From Agathobaculum massiliense (GTDB lineage Bacteria; Bacillota; Clostridia; Oscillospirales; Butyricicoccaceae): 64,000 nucleotides of DNA. Made by a program: the position numbers and the translations under genes. Where the stretch lies: the NCBI RefSeq assembly GCF_900291975.1, contig NZ_OMPN01000001.1, forward strand, positions 1,426,001 to 1,490,000. The letters are read 5' to 3'. Under the pieces are notes generated by a model, which had not been told where the DNA came from, made no database searches, and saw only the letters and a list, made by a program, of their open reading frames with translations. Shown piece after piece: positions 60,192 to 64,000 of this stretch. Positions within the stretch are counted from its first letter, which is position 1, and each line of letters opens with the position of its first letter.

Positions 60192-61554
60192 GGAATTTTT
60201 CCGATATGTAATCCCTGCTATGCTGGCATTTGCGCTATCCGGCATCTATGCGATTGCCGATGGCTTTTTTGTTGGAAATGCGCTGGGAGATGGCGCTCTG
60301 GCTGCTGTCAACATGGCTTTTCCATTGACGGCTCTCCTTCAAGCAATAGGAACTGGCATCGGCATGGGCGGCGCGATTGAGTACGCAATTAACGCTGGGA
60401 ACAGAAATGAGAGCAGGGGCAGGCAGTACATGGGTATGGCCATCGTCCTGCTGAGCGGACTCAGTATTCTCTTTACTATCCTGTTTCTGTTTGCCGGCCT
60501 GAATATCCTGGGACTGTTCGGTGCGTCGGGCGAGATACTGGACTATAGCAGTGAATATTTGCGCTTTGTCAGCTATGGTGCAGCATTTCAAATTGCTGGC
60601 ACCGGTCTGGTTCCTTTTATCAGAAATATGGGTGGAGCTGTCATGGCTATGGCGGCCATGGTAACCGGCTTTGTCACGAATATTGTTCTGGACTATCTCT
60701 TTGTATGGGTGTTCCCTTGGGGAATGATGGGAGCGGCCATCGCCACAGCCATCGGTCAGGCAATGACCTTCTTGGTGTGTCTTGTATTGTTTATCTTCAA
60801 AAAAAGCGCCCCATCCTTCCGGTTCGATGGAGATGGGAAATCTCTTGCAGTCCGCATCTTGAGCGTAGGACTTTCCCCCTTTGGGTTGACCTACTCGCCC
60901 AATATTACGCTGATCCTGCTTAATAAGAGCGCTGTAATCTTTGGCGGAAATATTGCCGTGACCTGTTATGCACCCATCAGTTATATTTCTTCGGTGGTCA
61001 TGCTGCTGATGCAGGGCGTCAGCGATGGAAGCCAGCCGCTGATCAGCCTAGCTTATGGCGAGGGGAAGCACCGTATTACAAAAGCAGTGCGAAACCTAGC
61101 GTATCGGTTTGCTTTTGGGGTTGCGGCAACCTGTTCGGTTATCCTTTTCCTACTGCGGGGCAGCGCCGCATATTTATTTGGCGCTTCTGAGCAAATAGCA
61201 GCACTCGTTGCTCAAATCTTACCGATTTTTATTATTGGCTTCATCTTTGTTAGTGTATCCAGAGTAACCACTGCTTATTTTTACGCAACGGGAAGAAATC
61301 TATGGGCCTATATCTTGATTTATGGAGAGCCGCTGACGCTTTGTATTTCACTTTTAATCCTTCCCAATGCCATGGGAAACGTAAACGGGACCTGGATTTC
61401 GGTTCCTTTATCTCAAATTGTCGCGATGCTACTCAGCTTGCTTTTGATTCAAAGAAACAGAGCGCGGGAAAAACAGCAACAGCTTATGAAACAGAATCAG
61501 GCAACAAATGGAGACAGAGCATCTGACATATCAGATGAAGAGAAAGACGGATAG
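60178..61554 (+). CDS. MATE-family efflux transporter
   Basis: A 458-residue protein with twelve membrane helices (FFRYVIPAMLAFALSGIYAI, DGFFVGNALGDGALAAVNMA, FPLTALLQAIGTGIGMGGAI). The MATE pattern of two six-helix halves is clear. It exports cationic drugs or metabolites using a proton or sodium gradient. The start at 60178 lies inside the MarR gene end. The last 12 codons fall in a 146-bp sequence repeated at 63777. Confidence 0.9.
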   Translation: MHVRKEFFRYVIPAMLAFALSGIYAIADGFFVGNALGDGALAAVNMAFPLTALLQAIGTGIGMGGAIEYAINAGNRNESRGRQYMGMAIVLLSGLSILFTILFLFAGLNILGLFGASGEILDYSSEYLRFVSYGAAFQIAGTGLVPFIRNMGGAVMAMAAMVTGFVTNIVLDYLFVWVFPWGMMGAAIATAIGQAMTFLVCLVLFIFKKSAPSFRFDGDGKSLAVRILSVGLSPFGLTYSPNITLILLNKSAVIFGGNIAVTCYAPISYISSVVMLLMQGVSDGSQPLISLAYGEGKHRITKAVRNLAYRFAFGVAATCSVILFLLRGSAAYLFGASEQIAALVAQILPIFIIGFIFVSVSRVTTAYFYATGRNLWAYILIYGEPLTLCISLLILPNAMGNVNGTWISVPLSQIVAMLLSLLLIQRNRAREKQQQLMKQNQATNGDRASDISDEEKDG

Positions 61555-61582
61555 GAAGCAATGGCTTCTTATCCGCCTTTTT
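61548..61582 (+). terminator. Terminator after the first MATE gene
   Basis: Stem CGGATAGGAAGC / GGCTTCTTATCCG followed by CCTTTTT. In the right repeat copy the outer pairs are changed and the stem is weaker. Confidence 0.75.
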
Positions 61583-61601
61583 CTGCTATTATTTCGCAGC
61601 G

Positions 61602-61663
61602 TTATTGGGAAACTTTCCAGCCGGCAGCTTCCTGCCTATCCGTTACAAAATCGGCGTACAGGC
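61602..61663 (-). pseudogene. ABC transporter C-terminal fragment (duplicate)
   Basis: Encodes only YADFVTDRQEAAGWKVSQ and a stop, identical to the end of the ABC transporter gene at 63861-64000. It is left in the repeat with no upstream part, so it is a duplication scar. Confidence 0.75.
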
Positions 61664-62005
61664 TTTTCCGCCATAGTAGCGGAGACAATCCGGTCATGGG
61701 TTTCTGTCTTATCCTTTGGCATGCTTTCCTTCTTGTTGAAGAGTTTTCCGGGTGCATCGGCCCCGCGTGCTCTATTGCTATGTGATTCTCAGCGCACGTC
61801 ATCGGTGGAAGCGCAAGCCATCCTGATCCTGTTTCAAATACCTCGTACTCCCGTACTTTGGAAGGACTCCTCGGCGGGGTGCCGTCCGCCTAGCTGAGCT
61901 GACCCAGCTGGATACCACCATCTCTTTTCGTATTCACATGTTCTGAAAGCAGGACCATCTCTGAAGGTGGGACGCGGTGTGTTGCTTGGTTCCGTCTCCA
62001 CCGGC
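61664..62005. other. Junction region without a recognised gene
   Basis: Sequence between the left repeat and the second MATE gene. No intact gene; short open frames here are not credible. Confidence 0.4.
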
Positions 62006-63385
62006 TTACGAGAGCCAACCCTGTTTTTTCCAACGCCGGAACTCCCGCAGTACCAACACCAGGGAGAGGAGAAAGGAAACCACGTCGGCAACGGGGGCTG
62101 CCAGAAGCGCTCCATTGAAGCCAAAGGTCTGGGACAGCAGCAGTGCCAGGGGAATCAGCACCACAGCCTGCCGGATTAAGGGAATGGCCAGCGCCTGCAC
62201 GGGCTTCCCAATCCCCTGGAAAAAGGAGGCGGTAGCCATGTGAATCCCATAGAGGAAAAAGGCCAGCATGTAAACTCGGAAGATGTGCTGGCAGGCATCT
62301 AGGTACACTGGGTCCCCTGAGACAAACAATGTGCCAATGGCCCGGGGGAAGATCTGATAGACCGCAAACCAGCCCACAGACACCACCAGCGCAATGGTGG
62401 CCGCCATACGGTAGGTGGCCCGCACCCTGTCATACCGTTTGGCGCCGAAATTGTAGCCGTTGATGGGCTGGGTGGCTGAGGACACTCCCACGAACATGGC
62501 GTGGGCAATCTGGTACACCTTCATCACCATGCCATAAACCGAAAGCGCCACATCCCCGCCATAGGCCGTCTGGGCCCCATACCGGGTCATCAGGTTGTTC
62601 ATGGTCACTTGGACGGCAGCGGTCATAATCTGCGTGAGGAAACTGGGGATGCCCAGCTTAAAAATCCGGCCCGTGAGGGCCGCCGTGGGACGCAGCCAGG
62701 CCCGGCGAATCCGCACCGACTGAAGCCGCCGCAGATAGGCTAGGCACAGACCGCCGGCCGCCACCTGTCCAATGACGGTGGCAATGGCGGCCCCCACCAC
62801 CCCCATGTGCAGACCGAAAATGAAAACAGGGTCCAGCACCGTGTTGATCACCGCCCCTAAAATCATGCACTTCATGGTGTATTTGGGGTTGCCGTCCGCC
62901 CGGATGATGGCCGTGAGAGCAGAGCTGAAGAGCAGGAAGGGCAGCCCCCAGACGATGATCCGGGTATAATCCAGAGACGCCTGAAAGGCCGTCTCCGTGG
63001 CCCCGAACAACAGGACAATCTGCCGGGCAAACAGGCTTCCCCCCACCGCTAGGAACCCCCCCGCGGCCACCAGCAGGGTCACGGTATGGCTGGCGGTCCG
63101 GTCCGCCTCCTCTTGCTGCCGGCGGCCCAGACAGAGGCTCATATTCGCCGCGCAGCCGTCCCCGATCATCAGTGCCAGGGCAATGGTGACAATGGTCAGG
63201 GGAAAGGCCACGTTGGTGGCGGCCATCCCCATAACCCCCACCCCCTGGCCGACAAAGATCTGATCCACAATGTTGTACAAGTAGTTGACCATCAGGGTCA
63301 GGGCTGTGGGGATCGAGTACCGACAGATCAGACGGCCGATGGGTTCGGTCTCTATAGGATTCTGTTTCCGTTGGGGTTGTTCCAT
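62006..63385 (-). CDS. MATE-family transporter under an FMN riboswitch
   Basis: A 459-residue protein with twelve membrane helices (LICRYSIPTALTLMVNYLYN, IVDQIFVGQGVGVMGMAATN, VAFPLTIVTIALALMIGDGC, and the second half SFLTQIMTAAVQVTMNNLMT). Start MEQPQRKQNP at 63385 follows AAAGGAGCGGGAGCT. The long leader carries an FMN riboswitch and terminator, so expression should fall when FMN is plentiful. This points to a role in flavin or flavin-precursor movement rather than drug export; direction is unknown. The protein differs from the first MATE. Confidence 0.92.
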   Translation of the reverse strand: MEQPQRKQNPIETEPIGRLICRYSIPTALTLMVNYLYNIVDQIFVGQGVGVMGMAATNVAFPLTIVTIALALMIGDGCAANMSLCLGRRQQEEADRTASHTVTLLVAAGGFLAVGGSLFARQIVLLFGATETAFQASLDYTRIIVWGLPFLLFSSALTAIIRADGNPKYTMKCMILGAVINTVLDPVFIFGLHMGVVGAAIATVIGQVAAGGLCLAYLRRLQSVRIRRAWLRPTAALTGRIFKLGIPSFLTQIMTAAVQVTMNNLMTRYGAQTAYGGDVALSVYGMVMKVYQIAHAMFVGVSSATQPINGYNFGAKRYDRVRATYRMAATIALVVSVGWFAVYQIFPRAIGTLFVSGDPVYLDACQHIFRVYMLAFFLYGIHMATASFFQGIGKPVQALAIPLIRQAVVLIPLALLLSQTFGFNGALLAAPVADVVSFLLSLVLVLREFRRWKKQGWLS

Positions 63386-63426
63386 AGCTCCCGCTCCTTT
63401 CTTCCACGGCGGGGCAGACGGGCAAC

Positions 63427-63471
63427 AAAAAGCACCCGGATACGCCCCTGATCTCAGGGCCGCCGGATGCC
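63427..63471 (-). terminator. Riboswitch-controlled terminator
   Basis: On the minus strand a GGCATCCGG...CCGGGTGC stem with an inner GCCCTGA / TCAGGGGC stem and a tract of five T. It lies between the aptamer and the MATE start and forms the expression platform. Confidence 0.8.
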
Positions 63472-63532
63472 ATCCCAAGCTCACGTTACAGACAACAAGG
63501 GGATGGGAGGCCGCCCGTGACACGCCGCAACC

Positions 63533-63640
63533 TCTTTCTTCTCCCATCCAGACCAACTGTTGGCTTCGGACTTTCACCGAATCAGCGCATGGCTCGCGGG
63601 CTTTGACCGCCAGTAGAGAATACCTCGTTTCCGAAGAAAG
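63533..63640 (-). promoter_or_regulatory. FMN riboswitch (RFN element)
   Basis: On the minus strand P1 is CTTTCTTC pairing with GAAGAAAG. Conserved blocks are present in order: GGCGGTCAAAGCCCGCGAGC, GATTCGGTGAAAGTCCGAAG, CCAACAGTTGGTCTGGATGG and GAGAAG. They match the RFN consensus closely, with a degenerate P2 region (GAGGTATTCTCTACTGG). Confidence 0.9.
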
Positions 63641-63776
63641 CATTTCTTTTGCTTTAGGATAGCACACCTTCCCCACCTGTGTCAATGGAAATTTTCTCAT
63701 TTCAGTAATCAATATTAAATAGTACACTTTGCAAATATAGGCTAATAAGCAGCCACTCAAAAGCTGAAAAGAAATA

Positions 63777-63922
63777 AGCATCTGACATATCAGATGAAGA
63801 GAAAGACAAATAGGAAGCAATGGCTTCTTATCCCCCTTTTTCTGCTATTATTTCGCAGCGTTATTGGGAAACTTTCCAGCCGGCAGCTTCCTGCCTATCC
63901 GTTACAAAATCGGCGTACAGGC
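63777..63922. repeat. 146-bp direct repeat, right copy
   Basis: Second copy of 61518-61663, with three substitutions. Here the ABC transporter end is part of a continuing gene, while the MATE 3' end is a fragment, the mirror of the left copy. Confidence 0.9.
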
Positions 63923-64000
63923 CTTTCTGCTTGATCAGCTTTTCATGCGTTCCGTGCTGAGTAATATGGGCGCTGTCCAATACAAGGATTTGGTCGGCGT
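63861..64000 (-). CDS. ABC transporter ATP-binding protein (C-terminal part, runs off window)
   Basis: Encodes ADQILVLDSAHITQHGTHEK, LIKQKGLYADFVTDRQEAAG and WKVSQ. This is the H-loop-distal end of an exporter-type ABC ATPase (ILVLD...I...GTH-EL pattern). The start and ATP-binding motifs lie beyond base 64000. It is convergent with the original MATE gene. Confidence 0.85.
   Translation of the reverse strand, partial: ADQILVLDSAHITQHGTHEKLIKQKGLYADFVTDRQEAAGWKVSQ

Larger units (their letters stand above)
61518..61663. repeat. 146-bp direct repeat, left copy
   Basis: Matches 63777-63922 at about 143 of 146 positions. It includes the 3' end of the first MATE gene, its terminator, and the last codons of an ABC transporter gene on the minus strand. 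It brackets the second MATE gene. Confidence 0.9.

Noticed and set aside
61834-62124. Open frame between the repeat and the second MATE gene
   Set aside because: Its first part is the MATE 3' end in another frame; the rest is a Pro/Arg-rich sequence with no start signal.
1-64000. CRISPR arrays, tRNA and rRNA genes
   Set aside because: I saw no regularly spaced short repeats and no convincing tRNA or rRNA sequence by eye; a covariance search would be needed to exclude tRNAs fully.

Overview
The window looks like a chromosomal or large-element segment of a gut-type anaerobic Clostridia (Firmicutes), possibly Oscillospirales. Supporting signs are good AGGAGG-type ribosome sites, a Spo0A-type DNA-binding domain, a CD1871A/TlpA/4Fe-4S redox locus, an FMN riboswitch and clostridial mobilisable-element genes. 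Base composition is patchy: 1-14 kb is GC-rich, 28.5-31.1 kb is AT-rich. Much of the window is accessory DNA.

Layout. 1-0.85 kb: two flavodoxin-fold genes (+). 14.1-1.2 kb (-): one long operon encoding a large helicase, a DnaN-like sliding clamp, a sigma-region-2 protein, several unknown proteins, a MoxR/RavA-type AAA+ ATPase, SSB and a VWA protein. The ATPase gene is interrupted by a 2.48-kb group II intron, and removing the intron restores the frame. 14.7-16.8 kb and 24.1-25.7 kb: two related IS110-family elements, each with a conserved, foldable 5' noncoding region (candidate bridge RNA); the first also carries a regulator gene. 16.9-20.4 kb and 39.5-43.0 kb: two nearly identical IS66 elements in opposite orientation, each with an XRE gene (broken in the first) and a Spo0A C-terminal-domain gene. 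20.4-24.1 kb: a surface-protein operon truncated by IS66, next to a tyrosine recombinase and a possible invertible promoter.

26.0-28.2 kb: membrane-protein operon with a TetR regulator and two matching operators. 28.5-31.1 kb: AT-rich island with an XRE regulator, unknown genes and a frameshifted secreted protein. 31.2-32.7 kb: 5'-truncated serine recombinase. 32.9-37.1 kb: two-component system beside a thioredoxin-like lipoprotein / CXXC / ferredoxin redox operon. 37.1-43.9 kb: mobilisation and replication module (MobA/MobL relaxase, RSF1010-type nic site, DUF3847-like protein, IS66, structured DNA array, RepA-like initiator). 44.2-45.0 kb: internally decayed IS66 relative. 52.9-45.0 kb (-): catabolic operon of acyl-CoA dehydrogenase, two class III CoA-transferases, ferredoxin, thioesterase, BCCT transporter and GroEL paralogue, with a divergent MarR regulator. 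This gene set fits uptake and CoA-dependent breakdown of a betaine such as gamma-butyrobetaine or carnitine. 53.8-59.5 kb: graveyard of decayed genes (SLH protein, serine recombinase, RepA, XRE, cytidylate-kinase-like). 59.7-61.6 kb: MarR plus MATE exporter. 61.5-63.9 kb: a second MATE gene under an FMN riboswitch with a terminator, bracketed by a 146-bp direct repeat. The right edge holds the C-terminus of an ABC transporter.

The strongest leads are the intron-split ATPase inside a clamp/SSB/helicase operon, the two candidate IS110 bridge RNAs, the possible promoter-inversion switch, the betaine-CoA operon with its own chaperonin, and the flavin-riboswitch-controlled exporter.
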